Shown piece after piece: positions 1 through 5,818 of a stretch of 11,154 nucleotides of DNA (position 1 is the stretch's first letter; the number at the start of each line of letters is the position of its first letter). A model generated the notes under the pieces. It made no database searches. It was not told the origin of the DNA and saw only the letters and a program-made list of their open reading frames with translations. The DNA comes from VRUB01 sp046758085. Its GTDB lineage: Bacteria; Pseudomonadota; Gammaproteobacteria; Acidiferrobacterales; SPGG2. The position numbers and the translations under genes were made by a program. The stretch lies in NCBI GenBank assembly GCA_046758085.1, contig JBHHZP010000121.1, positions 1-11,154 of the forward strand, given 5' to 3'.

Positions 1-24
1 GTCACGCCTCAGTCGTCTCAGGGG

Positions 25-61
25 GTCCAGGCAAGGCACATTCCGTGTGCCTGGCCTGGAC
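25..61. repeat. Long inverted repeat (hairpin)
   Basis: The arms 25-40 and 46-61 are complementary over 16 bp with one mismatch and enclose the 5-nt loop TTCCG. Neither strand has a following T-run, so an intrinsic terminator is unlikely. The element could be a REP-like or mobile-element remnant; its copy number cannot be judged from one window. Confidence 0.6.
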
Positions 62-92
62 GCGCGCAATTCCGTCTGCGCCCGTTTCGGCC

Positions 93-187
93 CGCTCTTC
101 GCCTCCCTCGGTGCTCGGCTCGGCGAAAGGCGCCTAAAAAATACTTACGACAAAACACCGCTCTTCGTCTGCACTCGGGGCTCGGCT
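93..187. repeat. Imperfect direct repeat, two copies of about 28 nt
   Basis: Copy one (93-120) and copy two (159-187) both begin CGCTCTTCG and end GCTCGGCT. In between they differ by several substitutions and a 1-nt indel. The 38-nt spacer contains an A-rich run at 136-141. The left copy also lies inside the short inverted repeat TTCGCC (98-103) / GGCGAA (122-127). Function unknown. Confidence 0.45.
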
Positions 188-280
188 TGACCAAGGGGGC
201 TTCCCCGGGAAAGGGGAGGGAATACAGATTCATAGTGCACCGTCCTCAATCCTTGTATTCCTCGCTCCTTGGTAGTTTTT

Positions 281-326
281 ACTTGCCACTTGCAACTGCA
301 GTCATGGATCACGGTTCACGGATCAC
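281..326. repeat. Two adjacent heptanucleotide tandem repeats
   Basis: At 281-300 the units are ACTTGCC, ACTTGCA and a shortened ACTGCA. At 306-326 the units are GGATCAC, GGTTCAC and GGATCAC. The second array contains the stop codon of mtgA (323-325, minus strand). Both have a 7-nt period, which recalls the short tandemly repeated repetitive (STRR) heptamers described in cyanobacteria; similar intergenic heptamers occur in other bacteria. The period is directly visible; kinship with any named family is inference. Confidence 0.6.
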
Positions 327-1042
327 AGGTTACCAGGCTCGGTCCTGAAGCGGGCGAGGAAACCTATGATCTTGTGCGCGCGTTTTTGGAAACGTTGGGT
401 ACGGGTGGCCGGATTGTTTTTCTTCGGGCTCGGCAATGAAGCCGCGAGCTCCGCCGCCTCGCCCAGGGTCAAGCGCGAGACAGACTTGCCCCAGTAGACT
501 TGCGATGCGGCTTCGACCCCGTAGATGCCCGGGCCAAACTCGGCCACGTTTAGATAGATCTCAAGAATGCGATCCTTACTGAGATTACGCTCCATGCCCC
601 AGGTCAGAATCAGCTCATGCCATTTGCGCAGCGGGTTACGCGAGCTGCTCAAGAACAGGTTTTTGACCGTCTGCTGGGAGATCGTACTAGCCCCGAGTGC
701 AAGCCGCCGCTGGGCTACGTTGTAGTCCATGGCCTCCTTGAACGCGATCAGGTCGAAACCGCTGTGCTGATAGAATCGGCTATCCTCGGCCACGATGACC
801 GCTCGTCTTACATGTCTTGGGATCTCGGTCAACGCCACCGGCCGCCAGCGCAATCTCCGCTGGTTACGGTCCGCACGCCGCGATGCTTGATACTCGCTGA
901 TAAACTTCGACTTCGGTATCGCTCCGCCGACGAGCCCGTTCCAGTCAGGCCAGGTCAGCGCGAGGTAAAACAGATCCACGATGAGCAACAGCAGCGCGAG
1001 CCGAATGCCCCAGCGCAACGCACGCAGAAAAACACCCGCCAT
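323..1042 (-). CDS. mtgA: Monofunctional biosynthetic peptidoglycan transglycosylase
   Basis: Polymerises lipid II into glycan strands at the outer face of the inner membrane (glycosyltransferase family 51, no transpeptidase domain). One N-terminal TM segment (residues about 8-32) is followed by the GT51 domain. Motifs in order: AEDSRFYQHSG with the catalytic Glu (residue 86), GASTISQQTVKNLF, RKWHELILTWGMER, and KDRILEIYLNVAEFGPGIYG. The chosen ATG at 1042 has AGGGGA just upstream and gives 239 aa, close to E. coli MtgA (242). An in-frame ATG at 1099 would add 19 arginine-rich residues (258 aa) but has no RBS, and a TATAGC box lies only about 10 nt before it. The stop codon sits inside a heptamer repeat. 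Transcribed away from the rest of the window. The family call is secure; the start is less so. Confidence 0.93.
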   Translation of the reverse strand: MAGVFLRALRWGIRLALLLLIVDLFYLALTWPDWNGLVGGAIPKSKFISEYQASRRADRNQRRLRWRPVALTEIPRHVRRAVIVAEDSRFYQHSGFDLIAFKEAMDYNVAQRRLALGASTISQQTVKNLFLSSSRNPLRKWHELILTWGMERNLSKDRILEIYLNVAEFGPGIYGVEAASQVYWGKSVSRLTLGEAAELAASLPSPKKNNPATRTQRFQKRAHKIIGFLARFRTEPGNL

Positions 1043-1099
1043 GGATCCCCTTGCCGTGGCTGTGTAACGATGCCGGCGCCGACGCAGCTTCCAGGTCAT

Positions 1100-1374
1100 G
1101 TTGTGCTATAAAGGGGGCAAGCGTTTCTGGGTCGTCTTAATTGAAAAACGATTTCCGTGTGTGGCTGGTTTAAACTTAGTGGTTAGTGTAGGAGGCGACC
1201 AAGTCGCCAAGCGACGGAGGTTTCCGGTAAACCGTCGCGGCAGTTACGCCATGATCGCATACAAGTACAAGACTTAGCGACGAATCGCAACCAGATGCTA
1301 ATTTTGTCATCACCACCAACACTACGCGTACAAACACAGCGAGATTCCGAGCCGGGAATCATTGTCTAGGTAAT
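1100..1374. other. Intergenic region between divergent mtgA and the M48-like gene
   Basis: This gap must carry the promoters for both divergent genes, but no convincing -35/-10 pair was found. A TTGAAA at 1141 and TTTAAA at 1169 are 22 nt apart, too far for sigma70. The main structure is a pair of tandem hairpins at 1194-1238, listed separately. A nine-codon frame at 1251-1277 has no RBS and looks accidental. Confidence 0.5.
1194..1238 (+). other. Two tandem hairpins in the leader of the M48-like gene
   Basis: Hairpin one is GGCGAC (1194-1199), loop CAA, GTCGCC (1203-1208). Hairpin two is GCGAC, a GGA bulge, GGTTT, loop CCGGT, then AAACC and GTCGC (1211-1238), about 10 bp. Only two bases separate them. 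They lie 136 nt before the ATG at 1375, so they could be part of a structured 5' leader or a protein-binding site. No T-run follows. Role unknown. Confidence 0.4.
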
Positions 1375-2718
1375 ATGGTCGATCGCTATTCGCACGAAAC
1401 CCCTTTGTTTGTTATCGCGGTCATCGTTTCCGTGTTCTTCTGGGCGGGGCTCGCGCTGCTGCTCAAGGCCAGCACGGACCGTTATCTCGCGAGCTTCGAA
1501 TTCCATTATGTCGCTGCCAGTCTCGTGGTACTGTTCATTGTAGCTTACCTCGTGGTGTACCTGCGAAAAGCGAGGCGGGTTGCTTACTTGCGCGGAAATG
1601 CCGTGGAGATAGGGCCCCAGCAGCATCCGGATCTTTATTCACGTCTAAAAGCGACGTGCAAGCGGCTGCAGATCAATGAGATCCCGGCGGCGTACCTGTT
1701 TCAGAATCCTGAGATACCCGACTGCTTCAGCCTTCGCTTTCGGCGCACCAGTTTTCTCGCGTTGAATGGCGAGGTCATAGGCGCGTTAACCGATCGTCAG
1801 GGGGCCATTGACTTTGTGATGGGCCATGAGCTCGCGCGTATCCAGGACGGGCGCACCCGCTGGACGCCTTTCATTCTGCCGGCATCGGTATTACCACTGA
1901 TCGGACCGGCGTACGAGCGCGCCAAAGTTTACAGTTATGACCGCTTTGGCATAGCCGCGTGCAAGACCAAGGTTGACGCAGCGTTCGCGCTTGCGATCAT
2001 CGCGAGTGGCAGCCGGCGCTGGAAGTCATTTAACATTCCCCAGTTTGCGGCACAGAATGCCTACAGCAGTGAGTTCTGGATGTCGCTCGACGAGCTCAAC
2101 TCCGCGGTGCCCTGGCTGAGTAAGCGCATGGCACGTCTGCGTGCGATTGCCACCGACAGCGATCCGTTCATACCACGCCGAAGCCCGCTTGCCTACCTAG
2201 CGGCAATGTTCGCTCCCCATATCGGCACGCGTGCCTGGCGCGGTGTCTTGCGCGTGCTATTGCTTGCCTTGTGGATCGCCATCGTGACTTATGCTGGTAT
2301 GCTTGGCTACCAGGAGCTGAAGCGCAGCGGCATCGCCGAACAACTCGCCGCTCGCTGGCAGCAGCTAATGACAACACGAACGAAATCGGAACGTGGCACG
2401 CAGTTGCGCGAAACGCAAACACCCTCAACCGTCGCCGTCAAGGCACTCGAACCCGCCTATGCACGCATGGATGCCGACCTGAAGCGACTCGGGGAAATTG
2501 CCCTCGCCCGTCAGCAACTCGAGGGTGGCATCCCCTGTGATATCGGTGATGCCCACAGACTGAAATTGAATTTCCGCTGGGACCGCTATGCCTTCAGCTG
2601 CGAGGAGACGATCGTCTACACAGCGGTGGGCCGCGGCGAGTTCGAGCCTGGACGGCCAGCCTATATTCGCAAGTATGACTGGCGTAACAAAAAGCTAATT
2701 GCCGGGCCCGGCCACTAA
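1375..2718 (+). CDS. M48-like integral membrane protein, probable pseudopeptidase
   Basis: 447 aa. Two N-terminal TM segments (about 10-32 and 43-63), a cytoplasmic M48-like region (about 75-265), a third TM (about 291-312), then a charged coil-like stretch and a C-terminal domain (355-447) of unknown fold. M48 peptidases (HtpX and relatives) bind zinc with HExxH plus a downstream Glu in an R-x-[RK]-E-Y-x-x-D-R context. Here the first motif reads HELAR (151-155), so the second His is Arg. The second motif reads ERAKVYSYDRFG (181-192), with Val at the position of the ligand Glu. With two of three ligands gone, hydrolysis is unlikely although the scaffold is kept. The frame is intact, so a retained non-catalytic role is more likely than decay. 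ATG at 1375 has AGG four nt upstream. Stands alone, no partner gene. The specific function is not recognised. Confidence 0.75.
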   Translation: MVDRYSHETPLFVIAVIVSVFFWAGLALLLKASTDRYLASFEFHYVAASLVVLFIVAYLVVYLRKARRVAYLRGNAVEIGPQQHPDLYSRLKATCKRLQINEIPAAYLFQNPEIPDCFSLRFRRTSFLALNGEVIGALTDRQGAIDFVMGHELARIQDGRTRWTPFILPASVLPLIGPAYERAKVYSYDRFGIAACKTKVDAAFALAIIASGSRRWKSFNIPQFAAQNAYSSEFWMSLDELNSAVPWLSKRMARLRAIATDSDPFIPRRSPLAYLAAMFAPHIGTRAWRGVLRVLLLALWIAIVTYAGMLGYQELKRSGIAEQLAARWQQLMTTRTKSERGTQLRETQTPSTVAVKALEPAYARMDADLKRLGEIALARQQLEGGIPCDIGDAHRLKLNFRWDRYAFSCEETIVYTAVGRGEFEPGRPAYIRKYDWRNKKLIAGPGH

Positions 2719-2880
2719 CCTCGCACGGTTACCAGGCATATTGCACGAGCTCCGCTCGGACGTCGTAAAGATTGCAGCGACGACCAGCATGCAGAAAAGC
2801 GCCGCTGGCACCCAAGCTGGAGCACAAATTGTTAGGCCGTATGCGCTTCCGCGCCAGGAGCAAAACTGTTTGAAATCAAA

Positions 2881-2910
2881 TCTCTGTGTGCTCTCTGCGT
2901 GCTCTACGGC
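2881..2910. repeat. 11-nt tandem repeat, TCTCTGYGTGC
   Basis: Two near-identical 11-nt units (TCTCTGTGTGC, TCTCTGCGTGC) and a shortened third (TCTACGGC) lie head to tail. Similar CTCTGTG/CTCTGCG arrays are known to me from intergenic regions of many unrelated bacterial genomes. Nothing suggests coding. Confidence 0.5.
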
Positions 2911-3029
2911 AAAATACGCCGGCGAATTCCTGGGTGCAGTGCAGCAATTTTGACCTTGAATCCAGGCGGCAAAAACGATCCGCACGGTTGGACAAGCCCC
3001 GCCGATTAGGATAAGGTCTCTACCCCCAA

Positions 3030-3104
3030 TTGATCCGGTATCGCCCGAATCGCCACGGAGGAGTGCACCACGGAAGGGCTAGACAAAGGAAAAAGAAGAA
3101 CTGA
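3030..3104 (+). CDS. Possible very short basic ORF, or small RNA
   Basis: The frame from TTG at 3030 encodes 24 residues rich in Arg, His and Lys and ends RQRKKKN. Its TGA (3102-3104) touches the first base of the terminator stem. A GTG at 3063 follows GGAGG by only one base, too close for a normal RBS, and the TTG has no clear RBS. The ORF may therefore be accidental and the RNA (about 3020-3130) itself the product. In favour of a real transcript: a dedicated terminator exists with no other gene just upstream on this strand. No family recognised. Confidence 0.2.
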   Translation: MIRYRPNRHGGVHHGRARQRKKKN

Positions 3105-3132
3105 CGGGCCCGTAAGGGCCCGTTTTGTTTGT
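3104..3132 (+). terminator. Intrinsic terminator
   Basis: Perfect 8-bp stem ACGGGCCC / GGGCCCGT with a GTAA tetraloop (3104-3123), followed by TTTGTTTGT. On the opposite strand the stem is followed by a pyrimidine-rich run ending in five T, so it may work in both directions. It isolates the PP-loop operon from upstream transcription. Confidence 0.8.
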
Positions 3133-3180
3133 GCTGCTGCCTCCGCGTGTCTGCTGTTCGGCGCTTACTCATGGTCGGCG

Positions 3181-3243
3181 GCGGGTGATATGGCGTGCCC
3201 GTACACCCGCTTTGGGCTAGTATTGTGCCGGCAACCAACCGGC
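3181..3243 (+). promoter_or_regulatory. Hairpin-rich leader before the PP-loop gene
   Basis: GCGGGTG (3181-3187) pairs with CACCCGC (3204-3210), with an inner GGC/GCC pairing. A second hairpin, GCCGG (3227-3231) / CCGGC (3239-3243), lies 15 nt before the ATG at 3258. Promoter elements are unclear; a TAGTAT at 3218-3223 is the best -10 candidate and has no good -35. These could be mRNA leader structures or operator dyads. Confidence 0.3.
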
Positions 3244-3257
3244 TGATAACTGGTTCA

Positions 3258-4301
3258 ATGAAAACACCGCGCAAGGCCGTCGCATTGATCTCGGGTGGTC
3301 TGGATTCCATGCTGGCCGCCCGGCTAATCCTCGAGCAGGGCATACAGGTCGAGGGTATTAACTTCTTCACGGGCTTCTGTGTCGAGGGGCACACGCACGC
3401 AATTCGTAACCATCACCAACAAAAACCCAAACGTAATAACGCGCTCTGGGTGGCCGAGCAACTCGGTATCAAGCTACACATCATCGATGTTATCGAGGAG
3501 TATAAAGATGTCGTCATCAACCCCAAGCACGGTTATGGCGCTAATCTTAATCCTTGTCTCGATTGCAAGGCGTTCATGGTTGGGAAGGCGCGACAATGGA
3601 TGGAGCAGCACGCCTTTGACTTTGTCATTACCGGCGAAGTCATTGGGCAGCGTCCCAAGTCACAACGCCGTGATACCATGCCCGTCATCGCCCGCGAGTC
3701 GGGCGCACACGATCGATTGCTGCGCCCCTTGTGTGCGAAGCTGTTGCCACTCACGCTGCCCGAACGCGAAGGCTGGGTTGATCGTCAACAGCTACTTGGT
3801 ATCAGCGGCCGCAGTCGCAAAGCGCAGATCACGCTGGCTGCGTGCTTCGGCTTCTCCGAGTATGCGCAACCGGCCGGTGGCTGTTGCTTCCTGACCGACA
3901 GGCAGTACTCGCACAAGCTTGCCGACCTGTGGAAGACACGCGGTGAACGCCGCTACGACCTCGACGACATTATGTTGCTCAAGGTCGGGCGTCATTTGCG
4001 CCCGCGCCCTTACTTCAAGCTGATCGTCGCACGCGACGAGGGTGAGTGCAATTTCCTTAATGGCTACCGGCGACGGTTTGTCCACCTGTTCCCTACAAGT
4101 CACAAAGGTCCGTTGGTGCTTGTGAATGGTGACGCGCACGGCGAAGACTTACAGCTTGCGGCACGGCTTACCGCGCGCTTCAGCCAGGGTCGCGACACCG
4201 ATGAGGTTAGCGTCACGGTTTGCAACACGCAGGGCGCCGAGCAGGTGTACAAGGTGAGGCCCATGGCCCCCGAGGAGATTCCCGCGCGCTGGTACCTATG
4301 A
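3258..4301 (+). CDS. PP-loop (MnmA/ThiI-like) ATPase with C-terminal NFACT-R-like domain
   Basis: 347 aa. The N-terminal SGGLDS (residues 12-17) is the PP-loop that binds ATP and adenylates its substrate in the N-type ATP pyrophosphatase/thiolase superfamily (MnmA, ThiI, TtuA). Possible sulfur or metal ligands are Cys41, the CxxC pair Cys100/Cys103 in NPCLDCK, and Cys209-Cys210. From about residue 233 (LDDIMLLKVGRHLRPRP) the sequence resembles the NFACT-R-type RNA-binding domain found fused to MnmA-like proteins. Databases often label these tRNA 2-thiouridylate methyltransferases, but it is shorter than MnmA and differs in domain order, so mnmA should not be assigned. ATG at 3258 is chosen because it places SGGLDS normally; its RBS is weak. 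The stop overlaps tusA (ATGA), which supports TusA as the persulfide donor. Likely role: ATP-dependent thiolation of an RNA or small molecule. The substrate is unknown. Confidence 0.8.
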   Translation: MKTPRKAVALISGGLDSMLAARLILEQGIQVEGINFFTGFCVEGHTHAIRNHHQQKPKRNNALWVAEQLGIKLHIIDVIEEYKDVVINPKHGYGANLNPCLDCKAFMVGKARQWMEQHAFDFVITGEVIGQRPKSQRRDTMPVIARESGAHDRLLRPLCAKLLPLTLPEREGWVDRQQLLGISGRSRKAQITLAACFGFSEYAQPAGGCCFLTDRQYSHKLADLWKTRGERRYDLDDIMLLKVGRHLRPRPYFKLIVARDEGECNFLNGYRRRFVHLFPTSHKGPLVLVNGDAHGEDLQLAARLTARFSQGRDTDEVSVTVCNTQGAEQVYKVRPMAPEEIPARWYL

Positions 4302-4531
4302 ACCACTTCGAGCTCGACGCGCGCAACATGCTGTGCCCGCTCCCCGTCATTCGTGCCCAGGAGCGGGTTGCGACCCTCGCGCCCGGAGATGTGCTCGACA
4401 TCCTTTGCACCGACCCGGGTGCAACCAACGATATCCCCGCCTGGTGCCGGATCAACGGTCACAAGGTCGTCGCTATGCGTACCGAGGACCGCGATATTGT
4501 CATAACCATCGAAGTTGGAACAGGTGCATAG
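4298..4531 (+). CDS. tusA: TusA/SirA-family sulfur carrier
   Basis: 77 aa, the normal size for TusA. The N-terminal LDARNMLCPLPVIRA motif carries the active Cys (residue 13) in the conserved CPxP context, which holds the persulfide during sulfur transfer. The helix and GDVLDILCTDPGA strand follow as in the family. In E. coli TusA passes sulfur from IscS to TusBCD for tRNA 2-thiouridine; in sulfur oxidisers TusA also serves dissimilatory sulfur trafficking. Here its ATG overlaps the PP-loop stop by 4 nt and its end overlaps the CDF gene by 8 nt, so all three are probably translated together. The pairing suggests it feeds the PP-loop protein rather than MnmA; this is inference. The family assignment is secure, orthology to E. 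coli tusA less so. Confidence 0.88.
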   Translation: MNHFELDARNMLCPLPVIRAQERVATLAPGDVLDILCTDPGATNDIPAWCRINGHKVVAMRTEDRDIVITIEVGTGA

Positions 4532-5708
4532 CAATCAACCGCGCGCATTGTTAGCCAGCGTCGACACCGGGCTCGCACCCGATGCACGCTATCGCGCAAC
4601 TTACCGCGTCACAATCGTGGGTGCCGTGGTCGATCTCGCGCTCGGTGTTGCCAAGATCGCCTTTGGTGTGGTGGCCCACTCGCAGGCGCTGATCGCCGAC
4701 GGCGTGCATTCACTCTCCGATCTTGCCACCGACGGCCTGGTGCTTTATGCGGCCAAGCATGGCAGTCGTGGCGCGGACGAAGAGCATCCCTACGGTCACA
4801 GGCGCATCGAAACCATGGCTAGTGTCGGCCTCGCCTTGGCCCTGATCGCCACGGCGATTGGCATCTCCGTTGACGCCGCACGTCGCTTGTTCCATCCGGA
4901 GCTGCTGCTGCAGCCTGGTGTATGGGCACTGGTAGTCGCAGCGCTCTCGATTGTGGCCAAGGAAGCGATCTACCACTACACCATGCACGTCGCCAGGAAG
5001 TACCGCTCGTCGCTATTGCGTGCCAACGCCTGGCACAGCAGGACCGATGCGATCTCCTCGGGCATTGTCGTAGTGGGTATCGCTGGAACGATGGCCGGGC
5101 TGCCCTACCTGGATGCCATCGCCGCCATTGGCGTGGCTGTGATGATCACGAAGATCGGTTGGGGCCTGGGCTGGCAAGGCGTGCGGGAGCTGGTCGATAC
5201 GGCGCTCGATAGCGACCGCCTGGATGCCATCCGCCAGACCATCGCGCGTGTCGATGGCGTACAGGCATTGCACCTGCTGCGCAGTCGACGTATGGGCGGC
5301 GATGCCTTGGTAGACGTCCACATTCAGGTCGATCCAACCCTGAGCGTGTCCGAAGGACACCAGATCAGCGAGACTGTACGCAGCCGATTGATCGATCAGA
5401 TCGAAGAGGTCAGCGATGTCATGGTCCATATCGATCCCGAGGACGACGAGACCGCGACTGCAACGGGCGCGTTGCCCTTGCGCCACGCGGTGGAGCAGCG
5501 CCTGGGCCGGTATTTCCGTGAAATCGAGGCCGCACGCCACATCGATAAGGTGGCGCTACACTACGTGGAGGGCAAGATCAAGGTGGAGCTGCTGTTGCCA
5601 CTCGATGTGCTGAGCGACATCCGCAGCGCCGGGGATCTCAGGCGGCGCTTCAATGAAGCGGTGCGCACAGATCCGCAGATTGTCAATGTGGAGCTGCGCT
5701 TCCACTGA
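4524..5708 (+). CDS. Cation diffusion facilitator (CDF) transporter with extra C-terminal domain
   Basis: 394 aa. Inner-membrane antiporter family that exports divalent metals (Zn, Fe, Mn, Cd, Co) against protons. Six TM segments lie in residues about 25-220. The metal site is HSLSD (62-66) in TM2 with Asp59 nearby, and HSRTD (171-175) in TM5, the paired [HD]xxxD signature seen in FieF and ZitB. HPYGHRRIE follows TM2 as usual. The dimerisation domain spans about 220-305. A further domain of about 80 residues (315-394) extends beyond the length of E. coli FieF (300 aa). The GTG at 4524 is chosen over the TTG at 4515 because GAAG lies at a better distance; no in-frame ATG is near. Overlaps tusA by 8 nt, so likely co-transcribed with the sulfur-relay pair. 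The transported metal cannot be read from sequence. Confidence 0.88.
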   Translation: MHSNQPRALLASVDTGLAPDARYRATYRVTIVGAVVDLALGVAKIAFGVVAHSQALIADGVHSLSDLATDGLVLYAAKHGSRGADEEHPYGHRRIETMASVGLALALIATAIGISVDAARRLFHPELLLQPGVWALVVAALSIVAKEAIYHYTMHVARKYRSSLLRANAWHSRTDAISSGIVVVGIAGTMAGLPYLDAIAAIGVAVMITKIGWGLGWQGVRELVDTALDSDRLDAIRQTIARVDGVQALHLLRSRRMGGDALVDVHIQVDPTLSVSEGHQISETVRSRLIDQIEEVSDVMVHIDPEDDETATATGALPLRHAVEQRLGRYFREIEAARHIDKVALHYVEGKIKVELLLPLDVLSDIRSAGDLRRRFNEAVRTDPQIVNVELRFH

Positions 5709-5725
5709 CGCATCATTCCCGTGCA
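5709..5725 (+). promoter_or_regulatory. NtrC-type binding dyad, upstream site of glnA
   Basis: The half-sites CGCAT and GTGCA, 7 nt apart, match 8 of 10 positions of the NtrC dyad TGCAC-N7-GTGCA. The site begins right after the CDF stop codon. Its centre lies 31 bp from the better site at 5740-5756, about three helical turns, which is close to the spacing of the strong NtrC sites at E. coli glnAp2. Confidence 0.55.
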
Positions 5726-5739
5726 TAATGTCCGGCGAG

Positions 5740-5756
5740 TGCACCATAGACGTGCA
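5740..5756 (+). promoter_or_regulatory. NtrC-type binding dyad, main enhancer site of glnA
   Basis: TGCACCATAGACGTGCA matches the NtrC consensus TGCACYA-N3-TGGTGCA at 12 of 14 positions and has a perfect TGCAC/GTGCA dyad. It is centred about 97 nt upstream of the predicted sigma54 start, a typical enhancer distance. NtrC-P bound here with 5709-5725 would form the oligomer that contacts sigma54 polymerase by looping. Confidence 0.75.
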
Positions 5757-5780
5757 CAGCGGCGCTCCGGATGGGTCCCG

Positions 5781-5803
5781 TTTTTATATAAATCAATGGG
5801 TTA
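5781..5803 (+). promoter_or_regulatory. Putative IHF binding site
   Basis: AATCAATGGGTTA (5791-5803) matches the IHF consensus WATCAANNNNTTR at every defined position. The AT tract TTTTTATATA (5781-5790) lies directly 5' of it, where strong IHF sites carry their AT-rich element. It lies between the NtrC sites and the sigma54 promoter, where IHF bending brings enhancer and polymerase together. TATAAA inside this tract has no matching -35, so a sigma70 promoter here is unlikely. Confidence 0.6.
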
Positions 5804-5818
5804 GCATCGGTTAGGTGA

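Larger units (their letters stand above)
1..322. other. Gene-free left edge with short repeats
   Basis: No convincing gene is visible here. A plus-strand frame stays open from base 1 to 348 and a minus-strand frame from 233 to 18. Both translate to arginine/proline-rich, low-complexity sequence with no recognisable motif or RBS, as expected from GC-rich noncoding DNA. What can be seen is a strong hairpin at 25-61, an imperfect direct repeat (93-120 and 159-187) and short tandem repeats at 281-326, each listed separately. The stretch lies downstream of mtgA on the minus strand, but no U-tract follows the hairpin in that direction, so it is not an obvious terminator. Confidence 0.6.
2719..3257. 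other. 539-nt intergenic region with repeats and terminator
   Basis: No ordinary gene is seen; open frames on either strand here lack RBS and family motifs. The stretch begins next to a perfect 12-bp palindrome (2701-2712) at the end of the M48-like gene. It holds 11-nt tandem repeats (2881-2910), a possible small transcript ending in an intrinsic terminator (3104-3132), and hairpins before the PP-loop gene (3181-3243). A weak promoter can be drawn as TTGGAC (2988-2993), 16 nt, GATAAG (3010-3015), which would start a transcript of about 110 nt ending at the terminator. Confidence 0.5.

Noticed and set aside
18..233. Minus-strand 71-residue open frame
   Set aside because: Arginine-rich, no RBS or motif, and lies over hairpin and direct-repeat DNA; likely a GC-driven open frame.
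1..348. Plus-strand frame open from the left edge
   Set aside because: No start codon near its beginning, low-complexity translation, overlaps the mtgA 3' end; not a convincing gene end.
617..1111. Plus-strand open frame opposite mtgA
   Set aside because: Antisense shadow of mtgA; the minus strand encodes all GT51 motifs.
1141..1174. TTGAAA ... TTTAAA promoter for the M48-like gene
   Set aside because: Spacing of 22 nt is too long for a sigma70 promoter.
1251..1277. Nine-codon ORF as a leader peptide
   Set aside because: No RBS at a usable distance and no codon pattern suggesting attenuation.
2712..2837. Possible integron attC site (CACTAAC to GTTAGGC, 126 nt)
   Set aside because: The length fits, but the outer cores pair at only 5 of 7 positions and no inner complementary arms are found; no integrase or cassette array nearby.
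2695..2985. Minus-strand 96-residue open frame after the M48-like gene
   Set aside because: Overlaps the 3' end of the M48-like gene, crosses the 11-nt repeat array and has no family motif or RBS.
5787..5792. TATAAA as a sigma70 -10 for glnA
   Set aside because: No -35 at 16-18 nt upstream; better explained as the AT tract of the IHF-type site.
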